A stretch of DNA of 64,000 nucleotides from the NCBI GenBank assembly GCA_964057225.1, contig CAXKVF010000079.1, positions 372,001 through 436,000 of the forward strand. Direction: 5' to 3'. Both the position numbers and the translations under genes were made by a program. The DNA comes from Auanema rhodensis. Its lineage: Eukaryota; Nematoda; Chromadorea; Rhabditida; Rhabditidae. Under the pieces are notes generated by a model. That model made no database searches. It saw only the letters and a list, made by a program, of their open reading frames with translations, and had not been told where the DNA came from. Below are positions 26,837-40,863 of this stretch, one piece after another; within the stretch, counting starts at the first letter, position 1; each line of letters starts with the position of its first letter.

Positions 26837-29704
26837 TCCATATTAGTCTAAAAACAAATTTTTATTGATATTGGTTCATGGTAACCATGACTTTGAAATT
26901 TACGTGAACTTTAGTTTATGCTAATTAAATGTACACGTGGTGTGCACTTGGTATGTAACTCGCTTCACGTGAAAGATAAAGAGATGCGGTTTTCAAAATT
27001 AGATTCCCCATGTCCATATTAGTCTAAAAACAAATTTTTATTGATATTGGTGCATGGTAACCATGACTTTGAAATTTACGTGAACTTTAATTTATGCTAA
27101 TTAAATGTACACGTGATGTGCACTTGGTATGTAACTCGCTTCACGTGAAAGATAAAGAGATGCGGTTTTCAAAATTAGATTCCTTATGTCCATATTAGTC
27201 CAAAAACAAATTTTTATTGATATTGGTTCATGGTAACCATGACTTTGAAATTTACGTGAACTTTAATTTATGCTAATTAAATGTACACGTGATGTGCACT
27301 TGGTATGTAACTCGCTTCACGTGAAAGATAAAGAGATGCGGTTTTCAAAATTAGATTCCCCATGTCCATATTAGTCTAAAAACAAATTTTTATTGATATT
27401 GGTTCATGGTAACCATGTCTTTGAAATTTACGTGAAATTTAATTTATGCTAATTAAATGTACACGTGATGTGCACTTGGTATGTAACTCGCTTCACGTGC
27501 AAGATAAAGAGATGAGGTTTTCAAAATTAGATTCCCCATGTCCATATTAGTCTAAAAACAAATTTTTATTGATATTGGTGCATGGTAACCATGACTTTGA
27601 AATTTACGTGAACTTTAATTTATGCTAATTAAATGTACACGTGATGTGCACTTGGTATGTAACTCGATTCACGTGAAAGATAAAGAGATGCGGTTTACAA
27701 AATTAGATTCCCCATGTCCATATTAGTCTAAAAACAAATTTTTATTGATATTGGTTCATGGTAACCATGACTTTGAAATTTACGTGAACTTTAATTTATG
27801 CTGATTAAATGTACACGTGATGTGCACTTGGTATGTAACTCGCTTCACGTGAAAGATAAAGAGATGCGGTTTTCAAAATTAGATTCCCCATGTCCATATT
27901 AGTCTAAAAACAACTTTTTATTGATATTGGTGCATGGTAACCTTGACTTTGAAATTTACGTGAAATTTAATTTATGCTAATTAAATGTACACGTGATGTG
28001 CACTTGGTATGTAACTCGCTTCACGTGAAAGATAAAGAGATGAGGTTTTCAAAATTAGATTCCCCATGTCCATATTAGTCTAAAAACAAATTTTTATTGA
28101 TATTGGTGCATGGTAACCATGACTTTGAAATTTACGTGAACTTTAATTTATGCTAATTAAATGTACACGTGATGTGCACTTGGTATGTAACTCGATTCAC
28201 GTGAAAGATAAAGAGATGCGGTTTACAAAATTAGATTCCCCATGTCCATATTAGTCTAAAAACAAATTTTTATTGATATTGGTTCATGGTAACCATGACT
28301 TTGAAATTTACGTGAACTTTAATTTATGCTGATTAAATGTACACGTGATGTGCACTTGGTATGTAACTCGCTTCACGTGAAAGATAAAGAGATGCGGTTT
28401 TCAAAATTAGATTCCCCATGTCCATATTAGTCTAAAAACAACTTTTTATTGATATTGGTGCATGGTAACCTTGACTTTGAAATTTACGTGAACTTTAATT
28501 CATGCTAATTAAATGTACACGTGATGTGCACTTGGTATGTAACTCGCTTCACGTGAAAGATAAAGAGATGCGGTTTTCAAAATTAGATTCTTCATGTCCA
28601 TATTAGTCTAAAAACAAATTTTTATTGATATTGGTGCATGGTAACCATGACTTTGAAATTTACGTGAACTTTAATTCATGCTAATTAAATGTACACGTGA
28701 TGTGCACTTGGTATGTAACTCGCTTCACGTAAAAGATAAAGAGATGCGGTTTTCAAAATTAGATTCCCCATGTCCATATTAGTCTAAAAACAAATTTTTA
28801 TTGATATTGGTGCATGGTAACCATGACTTTGAAATTTACGTGAACTTTAATTCATGCTAATTAAATGTACACGTGATGTGCACTTGGTATGTAACTCGCT
28901 TCACGTGAAAGATAAAGAGATGCGGTTTTCAAAATTATATTCCCCATGTCCATATTAGTCTAAAAACAAATTTTTTTTGATATTGGTTCATGGTAACCAT
29001 GTCTTTGAAATTTACGTGAACTTTAATTTATGCTAATTAAATGTACACGTGATGTGCACTTGGTATGTAACTCGCTTCATGTGAAAGATAAAGAGATGCG
29101 GTTTTCAAAATTAGATTCCCCATGTCCATATTAGTCTAAAAACAAATTTTTATTGATATTGGTGCATGGTAACCATGACTTTGAAATTTACGTGAACTTT
29201 AATTTATGCTAATTAAATGTACACGTGATGTGCACTTGGTATGTAACTCGCTTCACGTGAAAGATAAAGAGATGCGGTTTTCAAAATTAGATTCCCCATG
29301 TCCATATTAGTCTAAAAACAAATTTTTATTGATATTGGTGCATGGTAACCATGACTTTGAAATTTACGTGAACTTTAATTTATGCTAATTAAATGTACAC
29401 GTGATGTGCACTTGGTATGTAACTCGCTTCACGTGAAAGATAAAGAGATGCGGTTTTCAAAATTAGATTCCCCATGTCCATATTAGTCTAAAAACAAATT
29501 TTTATTGATATTGGTGCATGGTAACCATGACTTTGAATTTTACGTGAACTTTAATTTATGCTAATTAAATGTACACGTGATGTGCACTTGGTATGTAACT
29601 CGCTTCACGTGAAAGATAAAGAGATGCGGTTTTCAAAATTAGATTCCCCATGTCCATATTAGTCTAAAAACAAATTTTTATTGATATTGGTTCATGGTAA
29701 CCAT
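26750..29704. repeat. 4484-bp segmental duplication, right copy (truncated)
   Basis: It matches 22266-25220 almost base for base at an offset of 4484 bp, including the ordered series of variant monomers described for the 13-16.8 kb block. The match stops at about 29705, where position 54 is A rather than T and the sequence passes into the next block. The copy therefore represents about 2.95 kb of the 4.48-kb left segment, either because the copied tract was short or because a later exchange replaced its right end. This is also the last place in the window with the G104 allele (near 26763 and 26940). Confidence 0.85.
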
Positions 29705-31624
29705 GACTTTGAAATTTACGTGAACTTTAATTTATGCTAATTAAATGTACACGTGATGTGCACTTGGTATGTAACTCGCTTCACGTGAAAGATAAAGAGA
29801 TGCGGTTTTCAAAATTAGATTCCCCATGTCCATATTAGTCTAAAAACAAATTTTTATTGATATTGGTTCATGGTAACCATGACTTTGAAATTTACGTGAA
29901 CTTCAATTTATGCTAATTAAATGTACACGTGATGTGCACTTGGTATGTAACTCGCTTCACGTGAAAGATAAAGAGATGCGGTTTTCAAAATTAGATTCCC
30001 CATGTCCATATTAGTCTAAAAACAATTTTTATTGATATTGGTTCATGGTAACCATGACTTTGAAATTTACGTGAACTTTAATTTATGCTAATTAAATGTA
30101 CACGTGATGTGCACTTGGTATGTAACTCGCTTCACGTGAAAGATAAAGAGATGCGGTTCTCAAAATTAGATTCCCCATGTCCATATTAGTCTAAAAACAA
30201 ATTTTTATTGATATTGGTGCATGGTAACCATGACTTTGAAATTTACGTGAACTTTAATTTATGCTAATTAAATGTACACGTGATGTGCACTTGGTATGTA
30301 ACTCGCTTCACGTAAAAGATAGAGAGATGCGGTTTTCAAAATTAGATTCCCCATGTCCATATTAGTCTAAAAACAAATTTTTATTGATATTGGTTCATGG
30401 TAACCATGACTTTGAAATTTACGTGAACTTTAATTTATGATAATTAAATGTACACGTGATGTGCACTTGGTATGTAACTCGCTTCACGTGAAAGATAAAG
30501 AGATGCGGTTTTCAAAATTAGATTCCCCATGTCCATATTAGTCTAAAAACAAATTTTTATTGATATTGGTTCATGGTAACCATGACTTTGAAATTTACGT
30601 GAACTTTAACTTATGCTAATTAAATGTACACGTGATGTGCACTTGGTATGTAACTCGCTTCACGTGAAAGATAAAGAGATGCGGTTTTCAAAATTAGATT
30701 CCCCATGTCCATATTAGTCTAAAAACAAATTTTTATTGATATTGGTTCATGGTAACCATGACTTTGAAATTTACGTGAACTTCAATTTATGCTAATTAAA
30801 TGTACACGTGATGTGCACTTGGTATGTAACTCGCTTCACGTGAAAGATAAAGAGATGCGGTTTTCAAAATTAGATTCCCCATGTCCATATTAGTCTAAAA
30901 ACAATTTTTATTGATATTGGTTCATGGTAACCATGACTTTGAAATTTACGTGAACTTTAATTTATGCTAATTAAATGTACACGTGATGTGCACTTGGTAT
31001 GTAACTCGCTTCACGTGAAAGATAAAGAGATGCGGTTTTCAAAATTAGATTCCCCATGTCCATATTAGTCTAAAAACAAATTTTTATTGATATTGGTGCA
31101 TGGTAACCATGACTTTGAAATTTACGTGAACTTTAATTTATGCTAATTAAATGTACACGTGATGTGCACTTGGTATGTAACTCGCTTCACGTAAAAGATA
31201 GAGAGATGCGGTTTTCAAAATTAGATTCCCCATGTCCATATTAGTCTAAAAACAAATTTTTATTGATATTGGTTCATGGTAACCATGACTTTGAAATTTA
31301 CGTGAACTTTAATTTATGATAATTAAATGTACACGTGATGTGCACTTGGTATGTAACTCGCTTCACGTGAAAGATAAAGAGATGCGGTTTTCAAAATTAG
31401 ATTCCCCATGTCCATATTAGTCTAAAAACAAATTTTTATTGATATTGGTTCATGGTAACCATGACTTTGAAATTTACGTGAACTTTAACTTATGCTAATT
31501 AAATGTACACGTGATGTGCACTTGGTATGTAACTCGCTTCACGTGAAAGATAAAGAGATGCGGTTTTCAAAATTAGATTCCCCATGTCCATATTAGTCTA
31601 AAAACAAATTTTTATTGATATTGG
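29705..31624. repeat. 5-monomer (879 bp) tandem duplication with 1-bp deletion
   Basis: 29731-30745 matches 30610-31624. The offset is 879 bp rather than 880 because the unit contains a 175-bp monomer: AAAAACAATTTTTATT, one A short, in the monomers at 30005-30179 and 30884-31058. Other shared markers are AACTTCAATTT (29902, 30781), CACGTAAAAGATAGAGAG (30311, 31190), TTATGATAATT and TTAACTTATGC. GGTTCTCAAA near 30157 is private to the first copy. The shared deletion shows that it preceded the duplication. Confidence 0.87.
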
Positions 31625-34600
31625 TGCATGGTAACCATGACTTTGAAATTTACGTGAACTTTAATTTATGCTAATTAAATGTACACGTGATGTGCACTTG
31701 GTATGTAACTCGCTTCACGTGAAAAATAAAGAGATGCGGTTTTCAAAATTAGTTTCCCCATGTCCATATTAGTCTACAAACAAATTTTTATTGATATTGG
31801 TGCATGGTAACCATGACTTTGAAATTTACGTGAACTTTAATTTATGCTAATTAAATGTACACGTGATGTGCACTTGGTATGTAACTCGCTTCACGTGAAA
31901 GATAAAGAGATGCGGTTTTCAAAATTAGATTCCCCATGTCCATATTAGTCTAAAAACAAATTTTTATTGATATTGGTTCATGGTAACCATGTCTTTGAAA
32001 ATTACGTGAACTTTAATTTATGCTAATTAAATGTACACGTGATGTGCACTTGGTATGTAACTCGCTTCACGTGAAAGATAAAGAGATGCGGTTTTCAAAA
32101 TTAGATTCCCCATGTCCATATTAGTCTAAAAACAAATTTTTATTGATATTGGTGCATGGTAACCATGACTTTGAAATTTACGTGAACTTTAATTTATGCT
32201 AATTAAATGTACACGTGATGTGCACTTGGTATGTAACTCGCTTCACGTGAAAGATAAAGAGATGCGGTTTTCAAAATTAGATTCCCCATGTCCATATTAG
32301 TCTAAAAACAAATTTTTATTGATATTGGTTCATGGTAACCATGACTTTGAAATTTACGTGAACTTTAACTTATGCTAATTAAATGTACACGTGATGTGCA
32401 CTTGGTATGTAACTCGCTTCACGTGAAAGATAAAGAGATGCGGTTTTCAAAATTAGATTCCCCATGTCCATATTAGTCTAAAAACAAATTTTTATTGATA
32501 TTGGTGCATGGTAACCATGACTTTGAAATTTACGTGAACTTTAATTTATGCTAATTAAATGTACACGTGATGTGCACTTGGTATGTAACTCGCTTCACGT
32601 AAAAGATAGAGAGATGCGGTTTTCAAAATTAGATTCCCCATGTCCATATTAGTCTAAAAACAAATTTTTATTGATATTGGTTCATGGTAACCATGACTTT
32701 GAAATTTACGTGAACTTTAATTTATGATAATTAAATGTACACGTGATGTGCACTTGGTATGTAACTCGCTTCACGTGAAAGATAAAGAGATGCGGTTTTC
32801 AAAATTAGATTCCCCATGTCCATATTAGTCTAAAAACAAATTTTTATTGATATTGGTTCATGGTAACCATGACTTTGAAATTTACGTGAACTTTAACTTA
32901 TGCTAATTAAATGTACACGTGATGTGCACTTGGTATGTAACTCGCTTCACGTGAAAGATAAAGAGATGCGGTTTTCAAAATTAGATTCCCCATGTCCATA
33001 TTAGTCTAAAAACAAATTTTTATTGATATTGGTGCATGGTAACCATGACTTTGAAATTTACGTGAACTTTAATTTATGCTAATTAAATGTACACGTGATG
33101 TGCACTTGGTATGTAACTCGCTTCACGTGAAAAATAAAGAGATGCGGTTTTCAAAATTAGTTTCCCCATGTCCATATTAGTCTACAAACAAATTTTTATT
33201 GATATTGGTGCATGGTAACCATGACTTTGAAAATTACGTGAACTTTAATTTATGCTAATTAAATGTACACGTGATGTGCACTTGGTATGTAACTCGCTTC
33301 ACGTGAAAGATAAAGAGATGCGGTTTTCAAAATTAGATTCCCCATGTCCATATTAGTCTAAAAACAAATTTTTATTGATATTGGTTCATGGTAACCATGT
33401 CTTTGAAAATTACGTGAACTTTAATTTATGCTAATTAAATGTACACGTGATGTGCACTTGGTATGTAACTCGCTTCACGTGAAAGATAAAGAGATGCGGT
33501 TTTCAAAATTAGATTCCCCATGTCCATATTAGTCTAAAAACAAATTTTTATTGATATTGGTTCATGGTAACCATGACTTTGAAATTTACGTGAACTTTAA
33601 TTTATGCTAATTAAATGTACACGTGATGTGCACTTGGTATGTAACTCGCTTCACGTGAAAAATAAAGAGATGCCGTTTTCAAAATTAGATTCCCCATCTC
33701 CATATTAGTCTAAAAACAAATTTTTATTGATATTGGTGCATGGTAACCATGACTTTGAAATTTACGTGAACTTTAATTTATGCTAATTAAATGTACACGT
33801 GATGTGCACTTGGTATGTAACTCGCTTCACGTGAAAGATAAAGAGATGCGGTTTTCAAAATTAGATTCCCCATGTCCATATTAGTCTAAAAACAAATTTT
33901 TATTGATATTGGTTCATGGTAACCATGACTTTGAAATTTACGTGAACTTTAATTTATGCTAATTAAATGTACACGTGATGTGCACTTGGTATGTAACTCG
34001 CTTCACGTGAAAGATAAAGAGATGCGGTTTTCACAATTAGATTCCCCATGTTCATATTAGTCTAAAAACAAATTTTTATTGATATTGGTGCATGGTAACC
34101 ATGACTTTGAAATTTACGTGAACTTTAATTTATGCTAATTAAATGTACACGTGATGTGCACTTGGTATGTAACTCGCTTCACGTGAAAGATAAAGAGATG
34201 CGGTTTTCAAATTTAGATTCCCCATGTCCATATTAGTCTAAAACAAATTTTTATTGATATTGGTTCATGGTAACCATGACTTTGAAATTTACGTGAACTT
34301 TAATTTATGCTAATTAAATGTACACGTGATGTGCACTTGGTATGTAACTCGCTTCACGTGAAAGATAAAGAGATGCGGTTTTCAAAATTAGATTCCCCAT
34401 GTCCATATTAGTCTAAAAACAAATTTTTATTGATATTGGTTCATGGTAACCATGACTTTGAAATTTACGTGAACTTTAATTTATGCTAATTAAATGTACA
34501 CGTGATGTGCACTTGGTATGTAACTCGCTTCACGTGAAAAATAAAGAGATGCGGTTTTTAAAATTAGATTCCCCATGTCCATATTAGTCTAAAAACAAAT

Positions 34601-35117
34601 TTTTATTGATATTGGTTCATGGTAACCATGACTTTGAAATTTACGTGAACTTTAACTTATGCTAATTAAATGTACACGTGATGTGCACTTGGTATGTAAC
34701 TCGCTTCACGTGAAAGATAAAGAGATGCGGTTTTCAAAATTAGATTCCCCATGTCCATATTAGTCTAAAAACAAATTTTTATTGATATTGGTTCATGGTA
34801 ACCATGACTTTGAAATTTACGTGAACTTTAATTTATGCTAATTAAATGTACACGTGATGTGCACTTGGTATGTAACTCGCTTCACGTGAAAGATAAAAAG
34901 ATGCGGTTTTCAAAATTAGATTCCCCATGTCCGTATTAGTCTAAAAACAAATTTTTATTGATATTGGTGCATGGTAACCATGACTTTGAAAATTACGTGA
35001 ACTTTAATTTATGCTAATTAAATGTACACGTGATGTGCACTTGGTATGTAACTCGCTTCACGTGAAAGATAAAAAGATGCGGTTTTCAAAATTAGATTCC
35101 CCATGTCCAAATTAGTG
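31625..35117. repeat. Satellite block with AATAAAGAG, TAGTTTCC and CTACAAAC variants
   Basis: About 20 monomers. GAAAAATAAAGAG is followed by TTAGTTTCCCC and TCTACAAAC near 31.73 and 33.13 kb, a spacing of 1408 bp (8 monomers). The CACGTAAAAGATAGAGAG monomer at 31190 likewise recurs at 32598, so an 8-monomer unit is partly duplicated. The monomer at 34227-34401 is 175 bp because one A is missing from the A5 tract (TCTAAAACAAATT). Several private substitutions lie at 34.0-35.1 kb. No gene was seen. Confidence 0.8.
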
Positions 35118-38100
35118 TAAAAACAAATTTTTATTGATATTGGTTCATGGTAACCATGACTTTGAAATTTACGTGAACTTTAATTTATGCTAATTAAATG
35201 TACACGTGATGTGCACTTGGTATGTAACTCGCTTCACGTGAAAGATAAAGAGATGCGGTTTTCAAAATTAGATTCCCCATGTCCATATTAGTCTAAAAAC
35301 AAATTTTTATTGATATTGGTGCATGGTAACCATGACTTTGAAATTTACGTGAACTTTAATTTATGCTAATTAAATGTACACGTGATGTGCACTTGGTATG
35401 TAACTCGCTTCACGTAAAAGATAGAGAGATGCGGTTTTCAAAATTAGATTCCCCATGTCCATATTAGTCTAAAAACAAATTTTTATTGATATTGGTTCAT
35501 GGTAACCATGACTTTGAAATTTACGTGAACTTTAATTTATGATAATTAAATGTACACGTGATGTGCACTTGGTATGTAACTCGCTTCACGTGAAAGATAA
35601 AGAGATGCGGTTTTCAAAATTAGATTCCCCATGTCCATATTAGTCTAAAAACAAATTTTTATTGATATTGGTTCATGGTAACCATGACTTTGAAATTTAC
35701 GTGAACTTTAACTTATGCTAATTAAATGTACACGTGATGTGCACTTGGTATGTAACTCGCTTCACGTGAAAGATAAAGAGATGCGGTTTTCAAAATTAGA
35801 TTCCCCATGTCCATATTAGTCTAAAAACAAATTTTTATTGATATTGGTGCATGGTAACCATGACTTTGAAATTTACGTGAACTTTAATTTATGCTAATTA
35901 AATGTACACGTGATGTGCACTTGGTATGTAACTCGCTTCACGTGAAAAATAAAGAGATGCGGTTTTCAAAATTAGTTTCCCCATGTCCATATTAGTCTAC
36001 AAACAAATTTTTATTGATATTGGTGCATGGTAACCATGACTTTGAAATTTACGTGAACTTTAATTTATGCTAATTAAATGTACACGTGATGTGCACTTGG
36101 TATGTAACTCGCTTCACGTGAAAGATAAAGAGATGCGGTTTTCAAAATTAGATTCCCCATGTCCATATTAGTCTAAAAACAAATTTTTATTGATATTGGT
36201 TCATGGTAACCATGTCTTTGAAAATTACGTGAACTTTAATTTATGCTAATTAAATGTACACGTGATGTGCACTTGGTATGTAACTCGCTTCACGTGAAAG
36301 ATAAAGAGATGCGGTTTTCAAAATTAGTTTCCCCATGTCCATATTAGTCTAAAAACAAATTTTTATTGATATTGGTTCATGGTAACCATGACTTTGAAAT
36401 TTACGTGAACTTTAATTTATGCTAATTAAATGTACACGTGATGTGCACTTGGTATGTAACTCGCTTCACGTGAAAGATAAAGAGATGCGGTTTTCAAAAT
36501 TAGATTCCCCATGTCCATATTAGTCTAAAAACAAATTTTTATTGATATTGGTGCATGGTAACCATGACTTTGAAATTTACGTGAACTTTAATTTATGCTA
36601 ATTAAATGTACACGTGATGTGCACTTGGTATGTAACTCGCTTCACGTAAAAGATAGAGAGATGCGGTTTTCAAAATTAGATTCCCCATCTCCATATTAGT
36701 CTAAAAACAAATTTTTATTGATATTGGTTCATGGTAACCATGACTTTGAAATTTACGTGAACTTTAATTTATGATAATTAAATGTACACGTGATGTGCAC
36801 TTGGTATGTAACTCGCTTCACGTGAAAGATAAAGAGATGCGGTTTTCAAAATTAGATTCCCCATGTCCATATTAGTCTAAAAACAAATTTTTATTGATAT
36901 TGGTTCATGGTAACCATGACTTTGAAATTTACGTGAACTTTAACTTATGCTAATTAAATGTACACGTGATGTGCACTTGGTATGTAACTCGCTTCACGTG
37001 AAAGATAAAGAGATGCGGTTTTCAAAATTAGATTCCCCATGTCCATATTAGTCTAAAAACAAATTTTTATTGATATTGGTGCATGGTAACCATGACTTTG
37101 AAATTTACGTGAACTTTAATTTATGCTAATTAAATGTACACGTGATGTGCACTTGGTATGTAACTCGCTTCACGTGAAAAATAAAGAGATGCGGTTTTCA
37201 AAATTAGTTTCCCCATGTCCATATTAGTCTACAAACAAATTTTTATTGATATTGGTGCATGGTAACCATGACTTTGAAATTTACGTGAACTTTAATTTAT
37301 GCTAATTAAATGTACACGTGATGTGCACTTGGTATGTAACTCGCTTCACGTGAAAGATAAAGAGATGCGGTTTTCAAAATTAGATTCCCCATGTCCATAT
37401 TAGTCTAAAAACAAATTTTTATTGATATTGGTGCATGGTAACCATGACTTTGAAATTTACGTGAACTTTAATTTATGCTAATTAAATGTACACGTGATGT
37501 GCACTTGGTATGTAACTCGCTTCACGTGAAAGATAAAGAGATGCGGTTTTCAAAATTAGATTCCCCATGTCCATATTAGTCTAAAAACAAATTTTTATTG
37601 ATATTGGTTCATGGTAACCATGACTTTGAAATTTACGTGAACTTTAATTTATGCTAATTAAATGTACACGTGATGTGCACTTGGTATGTAACTCGCTTCA
37701 CGTGAAAGATAAAGAGATGCGGTTTTCAAAATTAGATTCCCCATGTCCATATTAGTCTAAAAACAAATTTTTATTGATATTGGTGCATGGTAACCATGAC
37801 TTTGAAATTTACGTGAACTTTAATTTATGCTAATTAAATGTACACGTGATGTGCACTTGGTATGTAACTCGCTTCACGTAAAAGATAGAGAGATGCGGTT
37901 TTCAAAATTAGATTCCCCATGTCCATATTAGTCTAAAAACAAATTTTTATTGATATTGGTTCATGGTAACCATGACTTTGAAATTTACGTGAACTTTAAT
38001 TTATGATAATTAAATGTACACGTGATGTGCACTTGGTATGTAACTCGCTTCACGTGAAAGATAAAGAGATGCGGTTTTCAAAATTAGATTCCCCATGTCC

Positions 38101-38840
38101 ATATTAGTCTAAAAACAAATTTTTATTGATATTGGTTCATGGTAACCATGACTTTGAAATTTACCTGAACTTTAACTTATGCTAATTAAATGTACACGTG
38201 ATGTGCACTTGGTATGTAACTCGCTTCACGTGAAAGATAAAGAGATGCGGTTTTCAAAATTAGATTCCCCATGTCCATATTAGTCTAAAAACAAATTTTT
38301 ATTGATATTGGTGCATGGTAACCATGACTTTGAAATTTACGTGAACTTTAATTTATGCTAATTAAATGTACACGTGATGTGCACTTGGTATGTAACTCGC
38401 TTCACGTGAAAAATAAAGAGATGCGGTTTTCAAAATTAGTTTCCCCATGTCCATATTAGTCTACAAACAAATTTTTATTGATATTGGTGCATGGTAACCA
38501 TGACTTTGAAATTTACGTGAACTTTAATTTATGCTAATTAAATGTACACGTGATGTGCACTTGGTATGTAACTCGCTTCACGTGAAAGATAAAGAGATGC
38601 GGTTTTCAAAATTAGATTCCCCATGTCCATATTAGTCTAAAAACAAATTTTTATTGATATTGGTGCATGGTAACCATGACTTTGAAATTTACGTGAACTT
38701 TAATTTATGCTAATTAAATGTACACGTGATGTGCACTTGGTATGTAACTCGCTTCACGTGAAAGATAAAGAGATGCGGTTTTCAAAATTAGATTCCACAT
38801 GTCCATATTAGTCTAAAAACAAATTTTTATTGATATTGGT
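35118..38840. repeat. Three copies of a 7-monomer (1232 bp) unit
   Basis: 35118-36198 matches 36350-37430, and 36330-37608 matches 37562-38840, each at 1232 bp. The order inside the unit is CACGTAAAAGATAGAGAG (35413, 36645, 37877), TTATGATAATT, TTAACTTATGC, AATAAAGAG with TAGTTTCC and CTACAAAC, then near-consensus monomers. Private changes are CATCTCC near 36687, TTACCTGAAC near 38161 and TTCCACATG near 38794. The first copy differs at its end by a GTCTTTGAAAATT monomer (36214) absent from the second. The same ordered core also occurs, less regularly spaced, at 30.3-33.2 kb. Confidence 0.86.
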
Positions 38841-40863
38841 GCATGGTAACCATGACTTTGAAATTTACGTGAACTTTAATTTATGCTAATTAAATGTACA
38901 CGTGATGTGCACTTGGTATGTAACTCGCTTCACGTGAAAGATAAAGAGATGCGGTTTTCAAGATTAGATTCCCCATGTCCATATTAGTCTAAAAACAAAT
39001 TTTTATTGATATTGGTTCATGGTAACCATGACTTTGAAATTTACGTGAACTTTAATTTATGCTAATTAAATGTACACGTGATGTGCACTTGGTATGTAAC
39101 TCGCTTCACGTGAAAGATAAAGAGATGCGGTTTTCAAAATTAGATTCCCCATGTCCATATTAGTCTAAAAACAAATTTTTATTGATATTGGTTCATGGTA
39201 ACCATGACTTTGAAATTTACGTGAACTTTAATTTATGCTAATTAAATGTACACGTGATGTGCACTTGGTATGTAACTCGCTTCACGTGAAAGATAAAGAG
39301 ATGCGGTTTTCAAAATTAGATTCCCCATGTCCATATTAGTCTAAAAACAAATTTTTATTGATATTGGTTCATGGTAACCATGACTTTGAAATTTACGTGA
39401 ACTTTAATTTATGCTAATTAAATGTACACGTGATGTGCACTTGGTATGTAACTCGCTTCACGTGAAAGATAAAGAGATGCGGTTTTCAAAATTAGATTCC
39501 CCATGTCCATATTAGTCTAAAAACAAATTTTTATTGATATTGGTTCATGGTAACCATGACTTTGAAATTTACGTGAACTTTAACTTATGCTAATTAATTG
39601 TACACGTGATGTGCACTTGGTATGTAACTCGCTTCACGTGAAAGATAAAGAGATGCGGTTTTCAAAATTAGATTCCCCATGTCCATATTAGTCTAAAAAC
39701 AAATTTTTATTGATATTGGTGCATGGTAACCATGACTTTGACATTTACGTGAACTTTAATTTATGCTAATTAAATGTACACGTGATGTGCACTTGGTATG
39801 TATCTCGCTTCACGTAAAAGATAGAGAGATGCGGTTTTCAAAATTAGATTCCCCATGTCCATATTAGTCTAAAAACAAATTTTTATTGATATTGGTTCAT
39901 GGTAACCATGACTTTGAAATTTACGTGAACTTTAATTTATGATAATTAAATGTACACGTGATGTGCACTTGGTATGTAACTCGCTTCACGTGAAAGATAA
40001 AGAGATGCGGTTTTCAAAATTAGATTCCCCATGTCCATATTAGTCTAAAAACGAATTTTTATTGATATTGGTTCATGGTAACCATGATTTTGAAATTTAC
40101 GTGAACTTTAATTTATGCTAATTAAATGTACACGTGATGTGCACTTGGTATGTAACTCGCTTCACGTGAAAGATAAGGAGATGCGGTTTTCAAAATTAGA
40201 TTCCCCATGTCCATATTAGTCTAAAAACAAATTTTTATTGATATTGGTTCATGGTAACCATGACTTTGAAATTTACGTGAACTTTAATTTATGCTAATTA
40301 AATGTACACGTGATGTGCACTTGGTATGTAACTCGCTTCACGTGAAAGATAAAGAGATGCGGTTTTCAAAATTAGATTCCCCATGTCCATATTAGTCTAA
40401 AAACAAATTTTTATTGATATTGGTGCATGGTAACCATGACTTTGAAATTTACGTGAACTTTAATTTATGCTAATTAAATGTACACGTGATGTGCACTTGG
40501 TATGTAACTCGCTTCACGTGAAAGATAAAGAGATGCGGTTTTTAAAATTAGATTCCCCATGTTCATATTAGTCTAAAAACAAATTTTTATTGATATTGGT
40601 TCATGGTAACCATGACTTTGAAATTTACGTGAACTTTAATTTATGCTAATTAAATGTACACGTGATGTGCACTTGGTATGTAACTCACTTCACGTGAAAG
40701 ATAAAGAGATGCGGTTTTCAAAATTAGATTCCCCATGTCCATATTAGTCTAAAAACAAATTTTTATTGATATTGGTTCATGGTAACCATGACTTTGAAAT
40801 TTACGTGAACTTTAATTTATGCTAATTAAATGTACACGTGATGTGCACTTGGTATGTAACTTG
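38841..40863. repeat. Satellite block of near-consensus monomers
   Basis: About 11 monomers. Several are almost pure consensus with T at position 40. The CACGTAAAAGATAGAGAG / TATGATAATT pair returns at 39813. Private changes include CAAGATTAG near 38959, TTAATTGTAC near 39595, TTGACATTTACG near 39738, TATCTCGC near 39801 and ATAAGGAG near 40174. ACTCACTTC near 40684 and CTTGCTTC near 40860 are losses of the ACTCGC CpG. No gene was seen. Confidence 0.8.
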
